Source: JANYBT01 sp038211475
GTDB taxonomy: Bacteria; Acidobacteriota; Terriglobia; Terriglobales; Acidobacteriaceae
Reading direction: 5' to 3'
NCBI GenBank assembly: GCA_038211475.1
Contig: JBBQVN010000006.1
Location: 1-64,000, forward strand
DNA length: 64,000 nt
Of this stretch, positions 10,516-19,764 are shown in pieces; positions within the stretch are counted from its first letter, which is position 1; every line of letters starts with the position of its first letter. The notes beneath the pieces were generated by a model. That model was not told the DNA's origin, did not search any database, and saw only the letters and a list, made by a program, of their open reading frames with translations. Both the position numbers and the translations under genes were made by a program.

Positions 10516-12201
10516 CTAGGGCACAAATCCGGGGCCACGCACCACTCGACCACGAAGTGCGCCGGTCATCTTGCCCTGGTCAATTACTGGAACGCCATTA
10601 ACCAAGACGTAGTCCATCCCCTGCGATAGTTGGTTGGGATTGTCGAAGGTCGCCAGGTCGCGGATGGTATTGGGATCGAAAATCACGATGTCGGCCCACA
10701 TGCCTTGCTTGAGCACTCCGCGGTCAGTGAGCCGCATGCGCTGTGCCGGCAATGCAGAAAATTTGCGGAGAGCGTCTTCCAGAGTGAGCTTGTGTTCTTC
10801 GCGCACGTATTTGCGCAGAATCCGCGGGAAGGTTCCATAGGCGCGAGGGTGGGGATGCTCCTCGCCCAGAATGCCTTCGGGGGACGTGCCAGAAGAATCG
10901 TTGTCAACCGCGACCCAGGGCTGCTGCAGAGCCAGTGCGACGTCGGGCTCAGACATGCCAAACACGGCGCACTCGGTGAAGGCGTTGTCGGCGATGAGCA
11001 GATCGAACAGCGTGTCCATCGGGGCCTTGTGCCAGATGGTGGCGATTTCGGAAAGGCGCTTGCCCTGGAATTGACGCAGTTCCTGATTTTGCACGACGCC
11101 AATCATGACCGCTTCGGGGCCGGGGATCTCCTGCCACTCGTTATCCCATTGGGAAGTGGGAGTGAGCAGGTCTTGGCGAATGCGAGAGCGGGTGGCGGGG
11201 TCTTTGAGGCGTTCCACAAGTTTGGCATCGCCGCCATCGTGCGCCCACGGGGGAATGAAGGCCGACATGCTGTTGAACCACGCGGGATAGGCGTAGGTGT
11301 CGGCAGTAATGTCGGCGCCCTGAGCGCGGGCGGCGTTGATCTTGGCGACCACTTCGGGCATGCGTCCCCAATTTGATTTGCCTGCAACTTTCAAGTGCCA
11401 GATTTCAACCGGGATGTGACCTTCGCGACCGATGCGCAGGGCTTCGTCAATGGAGCCGAGCACGTCATCACTTTCGCTGCGCATGTGGGTGGCATAGACT
11501 CCGCCATACTTTGAAGCTTCGCTGGCCAGCGCGATGAGTTCTTCGGTCTTGGCGTAAGGCGCGGGCGCGTATTCGAGCGAAGTGGAGACTCCGACTGCGC
11601 CATCGAGCATGGCTTGGTTGACCAGCGCGCGCATCTGCGCCAGTTGCTCAGGCGTGGGCTGCTTGTCGTCATCCCCCAAAACCATGCGGCGGACCTGAGT
11701 GGCGCCGACGAAGCTGGCGAGGTTGATGCCCATGCCTTGCTTTTCAAGGCGCGCGAAATATTGCCGGAAGGTTCGCCAGTCGGGATCGATCTTGAGGTGG
11801 GCGTAGCCCGGGCGGTCGTTGGCGATGATGGCGTCATTCAAGGGCGCGGCCGAGCCACCTTCGCCGGTGATTTCCGTGGTGATGCCCTGAAAGATTTTCG
11901 ATGGCAAACGCGGGTCCACCAGGATGGTGGCATCGGACTGGCCGAGCATGTCGATGAAGCCGGGAGCGACCACCGTGCCATGAGCGTCAATGGTTCGTTT
12001 TCGCGGCGTGGCGGCAAGATTGCCAATGGCGACCACGCGGCCATCGCGGATGCCCACATCGCCGGAGTACCACGGCGAACCGGTGCCGTCGATGATGTGG
12101 CCATTAATGATCACCAGATCGAAGGCCGGCGCGACCGGCGCGGCCGCGAGCAGGGTAGCCGACAGCAGAACCGTGACGAGAACTGCGAAACGAATTTTCA
12201 T
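10516..12201 (-). CDS. Exported amidohydrolase, N-acyl-D-amino-acid deacylase family
   Basis: 561 residues with a signal peptide (residues 1-26, MKIRFAVLV, a Leu/Ala core, then an Ala-rich cleavage region), so probably periplasmic. The fold is that of D-aminoacylase-like amidohydrolases: N-terminal beta-sandwich (IINGHIIDGTG), a PGFID strand, and a late YATHMRSE histidine motif. Oddly, the HxH metal motif after PGFID is replaced by MLGQ (positions 86 and 88 are Leu and Gln) and the usual Cys ligand region reads TGEGGS. The start at 12201 is preferred because an AGAGGTGAG stands just upstream; a longer frame goes to 12276. The APC permease ends 4 bases upstream of this start, suggesting one transcript. 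Confidence 0.8.
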   Translation of the reverse strand: MKIRFAVLVTVLLSATLLAAAPVAPAFDLVIINGHIIDGTGSPWYSGDVGIRDGRVVAIGNLAATPRKRTIDAHGTVVAPGFIDMLGQSDATILVDPRLPSKIFQGITTEITGEGGSAAPLNDAIIANDRPGYAHLKIDPDWRTFRQYFARLEKQGMGINLASFVGATQVRRMVLGDDDKQPTPEQLAQMRALVNQAMLDGAVGVSTSLEYAPAPYAKTEELIALASEASKYGGVYATHMRSESDDVLGSIDEALRIGREGHIPVEIWHLKVAGKSNWGRMPEVVAKINAARAQGADITADTYAYPAWFNSMSAFIPPWAHDGGDAKLVERLKDPATRSRIRQDLLTPTSQWDNEWQEIPGPEAVMIGVVQNQELRQFQGKRLSEIATIWHKAPMDTLFDLLIADNAFTECAVFGMSEPDVALALQQPWVAVDNDSSGTSPEGILGEEHPHPRAYGTFPRILRKYVREEHKLTLEDALRKFSALPAQRMRLTDRGVLKQGMWADIVIFDPNTIRDLATFDNPNQLSQGMDYVLVNGVPVIDQGKMTGALRGRVVRGPGFVP

Positions 12202-12205
12202 TGAC

Positions 12206-13561
12206 TCACCTCTGGAGAGAAATTTCAAAACTGGGTGGGATAGCGGCAGAATGGCGACGCGCGACAAGAAATCCAAGCCCGCACCAAAACGCGAGCGCGA
12301 GCCACTCCCAGGCGGTGAAGTGTCCCGGGACCACGGGAACCAGCTTCATCAGGATCATGGCAATCCCGACTAGCGCGCCCAGCGCGGCGATGATCTGTTG
12401 GTAACGTGCGGGGCGGAGAAAGAAAAATGCGGCGCAAGTCGCGAACCAACCTGCGGCCGACGCGACGGAGCCGACTTCAGAAATCGGCACCAGAATAGCA
12501 TCGCCCAAAAACATGGAGAAGCCAGTTGCGATTCCGATAGCGAGCACGGCAGCAGACGGAGTGTGGTTCCGGGCGTGGACACTGCCCACGCGAGAATCCA
12601 CCAGGCCGCGACGTCCCAGACCAAAGAGCATGCGGCTGGCAGCGACGAAATTGCCGTTGAAAACTTTGAGCAGCGAGAGCAGCGCGGCCGCCATGATGAC
12701 GCTGACCACCCAGTGCGAGCCAACGGCTTGCTCGAAGGCCACTGCAGTCATGAAGCGCTGGTTGCGCAGCTGAGCCCACGGAGCGACGTAGCTGACGGCA
12801 CCGATCACAATGGTGTAGAAGACCGCTCCGACCACAATGGCTGCAAAAATGGCGCGCGAGAAACTGCGGCCGCGAAATTCCGGCGCTGCTTCTTCGGACG
12901 ACTTGGTGATGGATTCAAACCCGTTCATGAAATAGGGAACGATTTGCAAAACCAATAGTACGGAGACGAATGGGGTGTGGGTGAACAGGGGCGTCAGGTG
13001 AGACGGGCGACCATGGGACACACCCGCGCCGACAAATACGATGAAGAGAGCGATGGTTCCGAACGAAGTCCAGTTCTGAAACGTCGCGCTCAAGCGGATG
13101 CCACGATAGTTGAGCCAGGTGAGCAGACCAGTAAGTCCGAGGCCAATTACGAGGTGAGGCAAGAAGACGGGACGGCCGGCGATGCGATAAAGCTCGAATG
13201 TATCGAGCGCGGGAAAGATGTAGCCTGCGATGCGTCCGACGGCTACGGCCTCCCAGGGACAGACGATGAAGTAGGCCAGCAACATCATCCAGCCAGTGGC
13301 AAAGCTAATGCCGCGCGGGAAGACGCGGGCAGTGTAAGCGGTCTCGCCTGCGGCATCGGGCATGAGGGCAACCAGTTGGCCGTACACGTAGCCGATGGGC
13401 AATAAGAGAATTCCACCGAGAGCAAATCCCAGCATTCCGCCGAGGGGGCCGCCGCGAGAAAGCCAGTCGTCCATGACTACCAGCCATCCCACTCCGACCA
13501 TGGTGCCCCAGCCCAGGGAGAAGTAGTCGAGGATACGCAGGCGGCGTGCAAGTCGGGGCAT
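12206..13561 (-). CDS. APC-superfamily amino acid permease
   Basis: 451-residue inner-membrane transporter with about 12 hydrophobic segments. The first helix (YFSLGWGTMVGVGWLV) carries the unwound glycine-rich substrate motif of APC transporters, and the pattern IVPYFMNGFESITKSSEEA matches helix 6 and the following loop. Substrate is probably an amino acid or small amine. It is the first gene of a minus-strand pair with the exported amidohydrolase (4-base gap), suggesting release and uptake of amino acids. The divergent region at 13562-13713 has a CRP/FNR-like site. Confidence 0.88.
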   Translation of the reverse strand: MPRLARRLRILDYFSLGWGTMVGVGWLVVMDDWLSRGGPLGGMLGFALGGILLLPIGYVYGQLVALMPDAAGETAYTARVFPRGISFATGWMMLLAYFIVCPWEAVAVGRIAGYIFPALDTFELYRIAGRPVFLPHLVIGLGLTGLLTWLNYRGIRLSATFQNWTSFGTIALFIVFVGAGVSHGRPSHLTPLFTHTPFVSVLLVLQIVPYFMNGFESITKSSEEAAPEFRGRSFSRAIFAAIVVGAVFYTIVIGAVSYVAPWAQLRNQRFMTAVAFEQAVGSHWVVSVIMAAALLSLLKVFNGNFVAASRMLFGLGRRGLVDSRVGSVHARNHTPSAAVLAIGIATGFSMFLGDAILVPISEVGSVASAAGWFATCAAFFFLRPARYQQIIAALGALVGIAMILMKLVPVVPGHFTAWEWLALAFWCGLGFLVARRHSAAIPPSFEISLQR

Positions 13562-13630
13562 GGGCCACCAGATTATATGGCAGCTTATACGGCAACGGCC
13601 AAAGCGAAGTGGCGGAGGTCACTGAGTGCA

Positions 13631-13646
13631 TGTGACCAGGGTCACG
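13631..13646. promoter_or_regulatory. CRP/FNR-type palindrome between permease and aminotransferase genes
   Basis: TGTGA-N6-TCACG, with a perfect inner palindrome GTGACC-AG-GGTCAC (13632-13645), lies in the 152-base divergent region. Its centre is 51.5 bases upstream of the start of a candidate -10 box TAGAAT (13690-13695), i.e. near -63 from an expected start, a position used by CRP-type activators. The same geometry is found at 44541-44558. Confidence 0.6.
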
Positions 13647-13689
13647 AACAAGGGTGCGCTGAGTGACGGAAAAGCACGAGTTCTGGGCC

Positions 13690-13695
13690 TAGAAT
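13690..13695 (+). promoter_or_regulatory. Candidate -10 box of the aminotransferase gene
   Basis: TAGAAT matches five of six bases of the sigma-70 -10 consensus. It is followed by GGAGGAAG and the ATG at 13714. No good -35 is seen, in keeping with activator dependence. Confidence 0.45.
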
Positions 13696-13713
13696 TTTAG
13701 CTGGAGGAAGTCT

Positions 13714-14982
13714 ATGTCCACTGCCTGGACTTCGCGATACGCGCAGCGCGCGAAGCACATCAAGAGTTCGGCCATTCGCGAACTGCTCAAGCTCACGCAA
13801 CGCCCGGAAATCATTTCATTTGCGGGAGGACTGCCCGCCGCCGAGGTGTTCCCCACTGAACGCTTCCGTGAGGCCTGTTGCAAAGTATTGGAAACCCAAG
13901 CCCACATCGCTTTGCAATATGGGGCGACGGAAGGCTACGAACCGCTGCGCGAGATGATCGCGCGCCATACGTCCCGCTACGGCATCTCGGCCAAATTGGA
14001 AAATGTGATGATCACCTCGGGGTCGCAGCAGGCGCTGGATTTGATTGGCAAGTTGCTGATTAATTCCGGAGACAGCGTGCTGGTGGAAGCCCCGACCTAC
14101 CTGGGAGCGTTGCAGGCGTTCAGCGTGTATGGGGCGGAATATATCAGCGTGCCCAGCGACGACGATGGCTTGCAGACTGAGTTGTTGGAGCAGCGGCTGC
14201 GCCTGGGGCCGAAGTTCATGTATGTGTTGCCGAATTTCCAGAACCCAGGGGGAACCACGTTGTCTGAGGGCCGCCGGCACCAACTGGTGCTGTTGGCCGA
14301 CCGCTACGGCGTGCCGATTGTGGAAGACGATCCCTATGGGCAATTGCGATACGAGGGCGAGCACCTGCCGTCGTTGGTGGTGTTGGACCGCGAGAACCTG
14401 CGCCGGGATGCTGGCTACTCTCTGGGCAACGTGATTTATCTGAGCACGTTCTCGAAGACCCTGGCTCCGGGCTTGCGGCTGGGGTGGATCGTGGCTCCTC
14501 CCGAGGTGATCTCAAAGCTGGTGCAGCTCAAGCAAGGTGCGGACCTGCACACCTCGACGTTTGTGCAGAGCGTGGCCTACGAAGTGGCGCGTGACAATTT
14601 TCTGGATGAGCACATCCGGATGATTCGTCGCGTGTATGGCGAGCGGCGGAACGTGATGCTGGAGGCGTTGCAGGAATATTTCCCAGCCGAAGCGACCTGG
14701 ACGCGGCCGCAGGGCGGGCTCTTTCTGTGGGTGACCTTGCCCTCTGGAGTCGACAGCCAGAGACTATTGCAGGCGGCGCTGGAACAAAACGTGGCGTTTG
14801 TGCCCGGCGAATCGTTTTACGCGAACAACGGCGGAGAGGGGTCGCGGCATTTCCGTCTGAATTTTTCAAACGCTGCGCCGGAGCGGATTCGAGAAGGGAT
14901 TCGGCGGCTGGGATCGGCTATCAAGCAACAAATGGCCAGTTCAGGCAGGGCCGAGGAGAAACGAGAACTGTTGGAGCTGTAG
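13714..14982 (+). CDS. PLP-dependent aminotransferase, LysN/MocR-like class I
   Basis: 422-residue fold-type I aminotransferase. The N-terminal IISFAGGLPAAEVFP is typical of the alpha-aminoadipate/aromatic (LysN, ARO8-like) group. The PLP site is visible: SGSQQALDL for phosphate binding, Asp in VEDDPYG, and the Schiff-base lysine in STFSKTLAPGLRLGW; the terminal Arg in RLNFS binds substrate carboxylate. No helix-turn-helix is present, so it is an enzyme rather than a MocR regulator. ATG chosen for the GGAGG upstream. Divergent from an amino acid permease, so a role in amino acid breakdown is likely. Confidence 0.9.
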   Translation: MSTAWTSRYAQRAKHIKSSAIRELLKLTQRPEIISFAGGLPAAEVFPTERFREACCKVLETQAHIALQYGATEGYEPLREMIARHTSRYGISAKLENVMITSGSQQALDLIGKLLINSGDSVLVEAPTYLGALQAFSVYGAEYISVPSDDDGLQTELLEQRLRLGPKFMYVLPNFQNPGGTTLSEGRRHQLVLLADRYGVPIVEDDPYGQLRYEGEHLPSLVVLDRENLRRDAGYSLGNVIYLSTFSKTLAPGLRLGWIVAPPEVISKLVQLKQGADLHTSTFVQSVAYEVARDNFLDEHIRMIRRVYGERRNVMLEALQEYFPAEATWTRPQGGLFLWVTLPSGVDSQRLLQAALEQNVAFVPGESFYANNGGEGSRHFRLNFSNAAPERIREGIRRLGSAIKQQMASSGRAEEKRELLEL

Positions 14983-15134
14983 AGGGCGCATTGTTTGCAC
15001 GTCACAACCGGATGTGAGCTAACACACGGCGAAGCGGGAAGTTTGGAACTAGTCTGTAAGTAGCCTATAGCGAGTCTGGAACTGGATCCCCGGAGTGGGA
15101 CACCGGTAATTTTTAAAAGAAAAGGAAGGCAATT

Positions 15135-15533
15135 ATGCGAGTAATGAAAATGCTGGCTGTGCTTGCAGTATTCGTGATGGTAGTGGGTGCGGTGAGTGTG
15201 GCCAAAACCAATCAGTATGGAGTTTCGGATGTGCAAACAGTGACCTTCACCGGACCGGTTTGGGTAGGCGAAGTGTTGCTGCCCGAAGGTCAGTATGATG
15301 TACGGCACACCATGGACGGAGCCAATCATGTGATGGTGTTCCGGAAAATGGCGTCATTCAAGAAAATGGAAGCAAAAGTGAACTGCACTCTGGTTCCGCT
15401 CACTGAAACAGCGACGAAGAGCGAGCGTATGTACACGACCAACAACGCCAAAGAGCAGGTGCTGACCCAGATGGTATTCAAAGGGGACAAGGCGAAGCAC
15501 GTGTTTGCGGCAGAGAAGGCACTCAATCGGTAG
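15135..15533 (+). CDS. Small exported protein of unknown function
   Basis: 132 residues. Residues 1-23 form a signal peptide (MRVMKMLAVLAVFVMVV, then Ser/Ala). The mature part is a small beta-rich domain containing TFTGPVWVGEVLLPEGQYDVRH, reminiscent of small secreted proteins often seen in Acidobacteriota, but I recognise no named family. An AAGGAAGG precedes the ATG. It has its own terminator and is not clearly linked to the lon gene downstream. Confidence 0.75.
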   Translation: MRVMKMLAVLAVFVMVVGAVSVAKTNQYGVSDVQTVTFTGPVWVGEVLLPEGQYDVRHTMDGANHVMVFRKMASFKKMEAKVNCTLVPLTETATKSERMYTTNNAKEQVLTQMVFKGDKAKHVFAAEKALNR

Positions 15534-15552
15534 TGAGTGAGGAAAATTTTGG

Positions 15553-15584
15553 GGCCGCCGCTCGTGCTCTACGAGATGGCGGCC
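15553..15584 (+). terminator. Intrinsic terminator after the small exported protein
   Basis: GGCCGCC (15553-15559) pairs with GGCGGCC (15578-15584), and inside it CTCGT pairs with ACGAG around a five-base loop. ATTATTTT follows. It lies about 20 bases after the stop codon at 15533. Confidence 0.7.
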
Positions 15585-15673
15585 ATTATTTTGTGGAAAG
15601 CAACGAGAAATCTTTAAATTTTCACGGGCAGGGCGATTTAGCGTCTGCCGGATTCCCGTGGAAACGGTATAGT

Positions 15674-15705
15674 ATTCAACAAGATAGGGGCGGTTGAATC
15701 CTATC
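15674..15705. promoter_or_regulatory. Two interleaved inverted repeats upstream of the second lon
   Basis: ATTCAAC (15674-15680) is complementary to GTTGAAT (15693-15699), and GATAGG (15683-15688) to CCTATC (15700-15705). The two are interleaved, so as RNA only one hairpin can easily form at a time. A TATAGT at 15668-15673 could be a -10 box, which would put the repeats at the transcription start as operator or leader. Confidence 0.4.
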
Positions 15706-15754
15706 GGTGGATGGAGGCATCAAAGGTTGAGTGAGTTACACTCAGGGAGCAAAA

Positions 15755-18163
15755 ATGAGCGACGAAATCGAAGAAATGGGCGCCATTCCGAACGAGGATC
15801 GAGCGTTGCCGGTGTTGCCGGTACGTGACACGGTACTTTTTCCGCATGCGGTGTTGCCGCTGACGGTGGGGCGGGAAAGTTCAGTGCAGCTGATCAATTC
15901 CCTCGGGGAAGATAAGACGATCATAGTGGTGGCGCAGCGGGAAGCGCGGGTGGATTCTCCCCAGCCCACAGATTTGTATGAAGTGGGATCGCTGGCGGTG
16001 GTGCACAAGGTAGTGAAGATGCCGAACCAGAGCCTGTTCGTATTTGCGGAAGGTCTGGAACGAGTGCGGGTGAAAGAGTTCACGCAGTTGGCTCCGTTCA
16101 TGATGGCGACGGTGACAACGATTGCGGAGACGATTCCGCCGCAAGATTCGCAAATCGAAGCGATGCAGCGGAATGTGTTGACGTTGTTCCAGCAGATCGT
16201 GTCGGGGTCGCCCACATTGTCGGACGAACTGTCGACGGTGGCGATGAACATTGAGGAGCCGGGGCGGTTGGTGGATTTCATCACGTCGTCGCTGCCGGCG
16301 CTTTCGACCGCAGACAAGCAGGACACTCTGGAAACCACCGACGTGCGAGTGCGCTTGGACAAGATCAACCAGCACCTGGCAAAAGAGTTGGAAGTGCAGC
16401 AGTTGCGCAACAAGATCCAGAGCGAGGTGCAGGACAAGGTCCAGCAGACGCAGCGCGAATACTATCTGCGGGAGCAGATGAAGGCCATCCAAAAAGAACT
16501 GGGTGAGCAGGATGAAGGCCAGCGCGACAACGAAGACCTGAAGACCAAGATCGAGCAAGCGGGGATGCCGGACGATGTGAAGAAAGAGGCGCTGAAAGAA
16601 TTGGGCCGCCTGGCGCGTATGTCGCCAATGGCGGCGGATTATTCGGTGACCCGCAACTACATCGAGTGGCTTGCAGTGTTGCCATGGTCGAAGACCTCGG
16701 GCGGCGAAGTGGACATCTTGAAAGCGAAAGAAATTCTAGATGAGGACCACTACGATCTGCAGAAGGTCAAAGACCGGATCCTGGATTACCTTTCGGTGCG
16801 GCGGCTGAAACCTGGAATGAAGGGACCCATCCTATGCTTTGTGGGGCCCCCGGGAGTGGGGAAGACCTCGCTGGGAAAATCCATCGCGCGGGCACTGGGA
16901 CGGAAGTTCGTGCGGCTGTCGCTAGGTGGAGTGCATGACGAGGCGGAGATTCGGGGCCATCGGCGTACTTACATAGGAGCGTTGCCAGGACAGATCATCC
17001 AGGGGATTCGGCGGGCTGAGACCAAAGATCCGGTATTCATGCTCGACGAAATCGACAAGGTGGGACGCGATTTTCGAGGTGACCCGGCGTCGGCTTTACT
17101 CGAAGCGCTGGATCCGGAACAGAACTCAACCTTCCGCGACAACTACCTGGACGTGATGTTCGATTTGTCGCAGGTATTGTTCATCACCACGGCCAACATG
17201 CTGGATCCCATCGCCGAGCCGATGCGCGACCGCATGGAGATTATCGAACTGCAGGGCTACACCGAAGAGGAAAAAGTACACATTGCGTATCAATACTTAA
17301 TTCCGAGGCAGATTGAAGAAAACGGGATCACGAAAGAGCAGATTGAGTTTCCGGAAGCGGGAACGCGGCACGTGATTCGGCACTACACGCGGGAAGCGGG
17401 CGTGCGCAGTCTGGAGCGGAACATTGGCACCATTTGCCGCAAGCAAGCGCGGCGGATGGCGGAGGGCAAGAAGGAGCCGCTGGTGGTGACGCCGGAAGTG
17501 GTGCAGGAATTTCTGGGCGGAATCAAAGTGCGCACCGAAGGCGAGATTGCGGAGCGCACCAAACGGGCGGGGGTTGCAGTTGGCCTGGCTTGGACGCCGT
17601 CCGGAGGCGACATTCTGTTTATCGAAGCCAACAAGATGAAGGGCAAAGGGAACTTCACTATGACCGGACAGATCGGGCAGGTGATGCAGGAATCGATGCA
17701 AGCGGCGCTGACCTGGGTACGGTCGAATGCCGTCTCACTGGGGATTGAGGAGAGTTTCTTCGCGGAGCACGATCTGCACATCCACGTTCCGGCGGGTGCG
17801 ATTCCGAAGGATGGGCCCTCTGCGGGCGTGACCATGGCGACCGCGCTAGTGTCGTTGTTGACGGAGCGTCCGGTACGTCCGCTGACCGCGATGACGGGGG
17901 AGATCACGCTCAGCGGGAATGTGCTGCCGGTGGGAGGCATCAAGGAAAAGGTGCTGGCGGCGAAACGAGCTGGTGTGCGAGACGTGATTCTTCCGGCGGA
18001 GAACAAAACGAATGTGCTGGAGGACCTTACCCCGGAACAACTTGAAGGTCTGAACGTGCATTACGTGAAGCTGATTGAGGAAGCGCTACGATTGATGCTT
18101 CCGGCTACTCCTCTTCAGGAAAAGCGGGACGCGGAAGAGCGGGAGAAAGTACTGGCAAACTAA
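15755..18163 (+). CDS. lon: Lon protease, second copy
   Basis: 802 residues from the ATG at 15755, chosen because CAGGGAG lies 6 bases upstream; an in-frame GTG at 15731 would add 8 residues. Domains follow the standard order: LAN substrate-binding domain, coiled helix, AAA+ module with GPPGVGKTSLGKS, and the peptidase domain with Ser689 (KDGPSAG) and Lys732. It is a paralogue of the Lon at 4767, with a different sequence throughout and its own promoter region and terminator. Two Lon copies occur in several bacteria, often with separate stress roles; which is the stress-induced one is not shown. Confidence 0.96.
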   Translation: MSDEIEEMGAIPNEDRALPVLPVRDTVLFPHAVLPLTVGRESSVQLINSLGEDKTIIVVAQREARVDSPQPTDLYEVGSLAVVHKVVKMPNQSLFVFAEGLERVRVKEFTQLAPFMMATVTTIAETIPPQDSQIEAMQRNVLTLFQQIVSGSPTLSDELSTVAMNIEEPGRLVDFITSSLPALSTADKQDTLETTDVRVRLDKINQHLAKELEVQQLRNKIQSEVQDKVQQTQREYYLREQMKAIQKELGEQDEGQRDNEDLKTKIEQAGMPDDVKKEALKELGRLARMSPMAADYSVTRNYIEWLAVLPWSKTSGGEVDILKAKEILDEDHYDLQKVKDRILDYLSVRRLKPGMKGPILCFVGPPGVGKTSLGKSIARALGRKFVRLSLGGVHDEAEIRGHRRTYIGALPGQIIQGIRRAETKDPVFMLDEIDKVGRDFRGDPASALLEALDPEQNSTFRDNYLDVMFDLSQVLFITTANMLDPIAEPMRDRMEIIELQGYTEEEKVHIAYQYLIPRQIEENGITKEQIEFPEAGTRHVIRHYTREAGVRSLERNIGTICRKQARRMAEGKKEPLVVTPEVVQEFLGGIKVRTEGEIAERTKRAGVAVGLAWTPSGGDILFIEANKMKGKGNFTMTGQIGQVMQESMQAALTWVRSNAVSLGIEESFFAEHDLHIHVPAGAIPKDGPSAGVTMATALVSLLTERPVRPLTAMTGEITLSGNVLPVGGIKEKVLAAKRAGVRDVILPAENKTNVLEDLTPEQLEGLNVHYVKLIEEALRLMLPATPLQEKRDAEEREKVLAN

Positions 18164-18190
18164 TTTTGAGCGAAGTATCGAAACAAGAAG

Positions 18191-18220
18191 GCCAGCCCTA
18201 ATCGGGCTGGCTCTTTTTTT
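18191..18220 (+). terminator. Rho-independent terminator of the second lon
   Basis: GCCAGCCC (18191-18198) and GGGCTGGC (18204-18211) form a perfect 8-bp stem with a five-base loop, followed by TCTTTTTTT. It lies 28 bases after the lon stop codon and before the convergent cytochrome gene. Confidence 0.92.
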
Positions 18221-18237
18221 GCGAGGGCGAAACGGTT

Positions 18238-19197
18238 TTACTGGGTGTTCTGTACGCGATTGGCAATTGGTTTGAGGGTTTTGAGATAGGCGAACATGGC
18301 CTTCAAATCGTCATCGCTCAAATTGCGAAACGAAGCCCACGGCATAATTGGGTTCAGAGTGCGGGCGCCAACTTTGCCGGTCTTCATGGCACTGAGAAAG
18401 AGCGCCTCGTCGTAGTAGGAAATGCCGGAAGGATCCGGGGTCAGGTTAGCGCTCTTCACATCACCCCACGGGCCCTTGAGTTGAACGCCGCCAGCGAACA
18501 TCCGGGTGCTATCAAAACGTCCTTTGACCTGCGGGGTGTGGCACTCGGCGCACACTGCCATGTCCACCAGAAACTCGCCGCGCTTGGCGGGTGTGGAAAG
18601 ATCGGGTGCTGGAACAGGCGCGGTAATGGTCTGAGGAGCGTCGCGCATCAGGTATTTTACGGGGGAATCAATCTGGGTGAGAGGCACGGAATGGCGCACT
18701 GGCGGCAGGGAGCGGAGATAGACCACGACCGATGCCACGTCCTCATCGGGCATGTGACGGAAGTGCTCGTAAGGCATGAGGGGGAATAGAGTCCGGCCGT
18801 CGTGGCCGATGCCTTCGCGAATAGCGCGTGCCAGTTGATCGTCGGACCAAGCGCCCGCACCGGTTTCCAAATCAGGCGTAAGGTTGGGGGCGAAAACTTG
18901 GCCGGGAAAGCCTTCGCCAGCAAATGGCGTCCCGGCGCAAAGCTGGGTTTCGTCCGCTTCGGCGGCGGGCGTGGTCCAGTCGTGAGGGGAGTGGCAGTCC
19001 ACGCAGCCGGAGAGTCCCTTGGCGAGGTACTCACCGCGCGCCAGTCGTTCTGGAGTGGTTTGAAACTTGACGTTGGTGAGGGCGCGCATCCGAGGCCCGA
19101 GAAATGGACGCCACCCAATGGTCAAGGTAATGCCCGCCATCAACAACACCAGCAGCCCCAAAGCCGCAATGGCGAAAATGTTGACTGCTCTTTTCAT
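18238..19197 (-). CDS. Membrane-anchored or exported diheme cytochrome c
   Basis: 319 residues. Residues 5-28 are a hydrophobic N-terminal anchor or signal. Two class I cytochrome c domains follow, with heme motifs Cys65-Val-Asp-Cys-His69 and Cys216-Ala-Glu-Cys-His220; each is followed by Met-containing segments (FPLMPYEHF, NPIMPWASF) suitable as distal ligands. This resembles the cytochrome subunits of periplasmic dehydrogenases, but no dehydrogenase gene is adjacent. AGGAGA precedes the ATG on the minus strand. Probable periplasmic electron carrier. Confidence 0.9.
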   Translation of the reverse strand: MKRAVNIFAIAALGLLVLLMAGITLTIGWRPFLGPRMRALTNVKFQTTPERLARGEYLAKGLSGCVDCHSPHDWTTPAAEADETQLCAGTPFAGEGFPGQVFAPNLTPDLETGAGAWSDDQLARAIREGIGHDGRTLFPLMPYEHFRHMPDEDVASVVVYLRSLPPVRHSVPLTQIDSPVKYLMRDAPQTITAPVPAPDLSTPAKRGEFLVDMAVCAECHTPQVKGRFDSTRMFAGGVQLKGPWGDVKSANLTPDPSGISYYDEALFLSAMKTGKVGARTLNPIMPWASFRNLSDDDLKAMFAYLKTLKPIANRVQNTQ

Positions 19198-19297
19198 GTT
19201 TCTGTTCTCCTGGTGGGATGATTGCGGATTATCGCGCGACGGGCGCCTTCAGGCAAGTACATTGATCGGTACGACCTGGCGTGGACGATGGAGTTGG

Positions 19298-19630
19298 CTA
19301 TGTGCCGGGTCGAATTTTGCGCTGGGCAGTGGCGAAGTGATGCTCGTGCAATGCCATGCGCACTCTGCTGCCGCGGAAGGTGACTCCTTCAGATTGGAGG
19401 CGCAGCCGCTGTTCGATGAATTGATCGCCGCTCAACTTGATCTGGCCGCCGGCGCCCACGATGCGATGCCAGGGAAGTCCGACGGAAGTGTGTAACACTT
19501 GCGCCACCAGCCGTGCCGCCCGCGGGAGACGGCAGGCCTTGGCGATCGCGCCATAGGTAGAGACTTTACCGCACGGTACGGAGCGGATGGCACGAAGGAT
19601 GCGAGCTCGATTTGTCGATCTTGTGTCCAT
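19298..19630 (-). CDS. Alkyltransferase-like protein (ATL, MGMT-family fold)
   Basis: 110 residues from the ATG at 19630; a longer frame upstream has no family similarity. The sequence is the DNA-binding domain of O6-alkylguanine alkyltransferases: VPCGKVSTYGAIAKA helix region, then LPWHRIVGAGG. The acceptor cysteine of the PCHR motif is Trp here (PWHR), as in ATL proteins, which bind alkylated guanine without repairing it and signal to nucleotide excision repair. It is divergent from the DUF4397-like lipoprotein gene. Confidence 0.85.
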   Translation of the reverse strand: MDTRSTNRARILRAIRSVPCGKVSTYGAIAKACRLPRAARLVAQVLHTSVGLPWHRIVGAGGQIKLSGDQFIEQRLRLQSEGVTFRGSRVRMALHEHHFATAQRKIRPGT

Positions 19631-19764
19631 GGCGCGAGAGCGATGGGGAATGGGGTACTCTTGTAAAGAATGGCAAAGGCAGTGCGATTCCACAACTCCA
19701 AGTTGTCGGGAACGCATCCAAGCCAAAGAGTCTCAACCAACCTTATCTTCCTCGGAGGTTTTTC

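Noticed and set aside
15674..15705. H-type pseudoknot upstream of the second lon
   Set aside because: The 3' strands of the two stems are adjacent with no connecting loop, so both stems cannot easily form together; I kept it only as alternative hairpins or operators.
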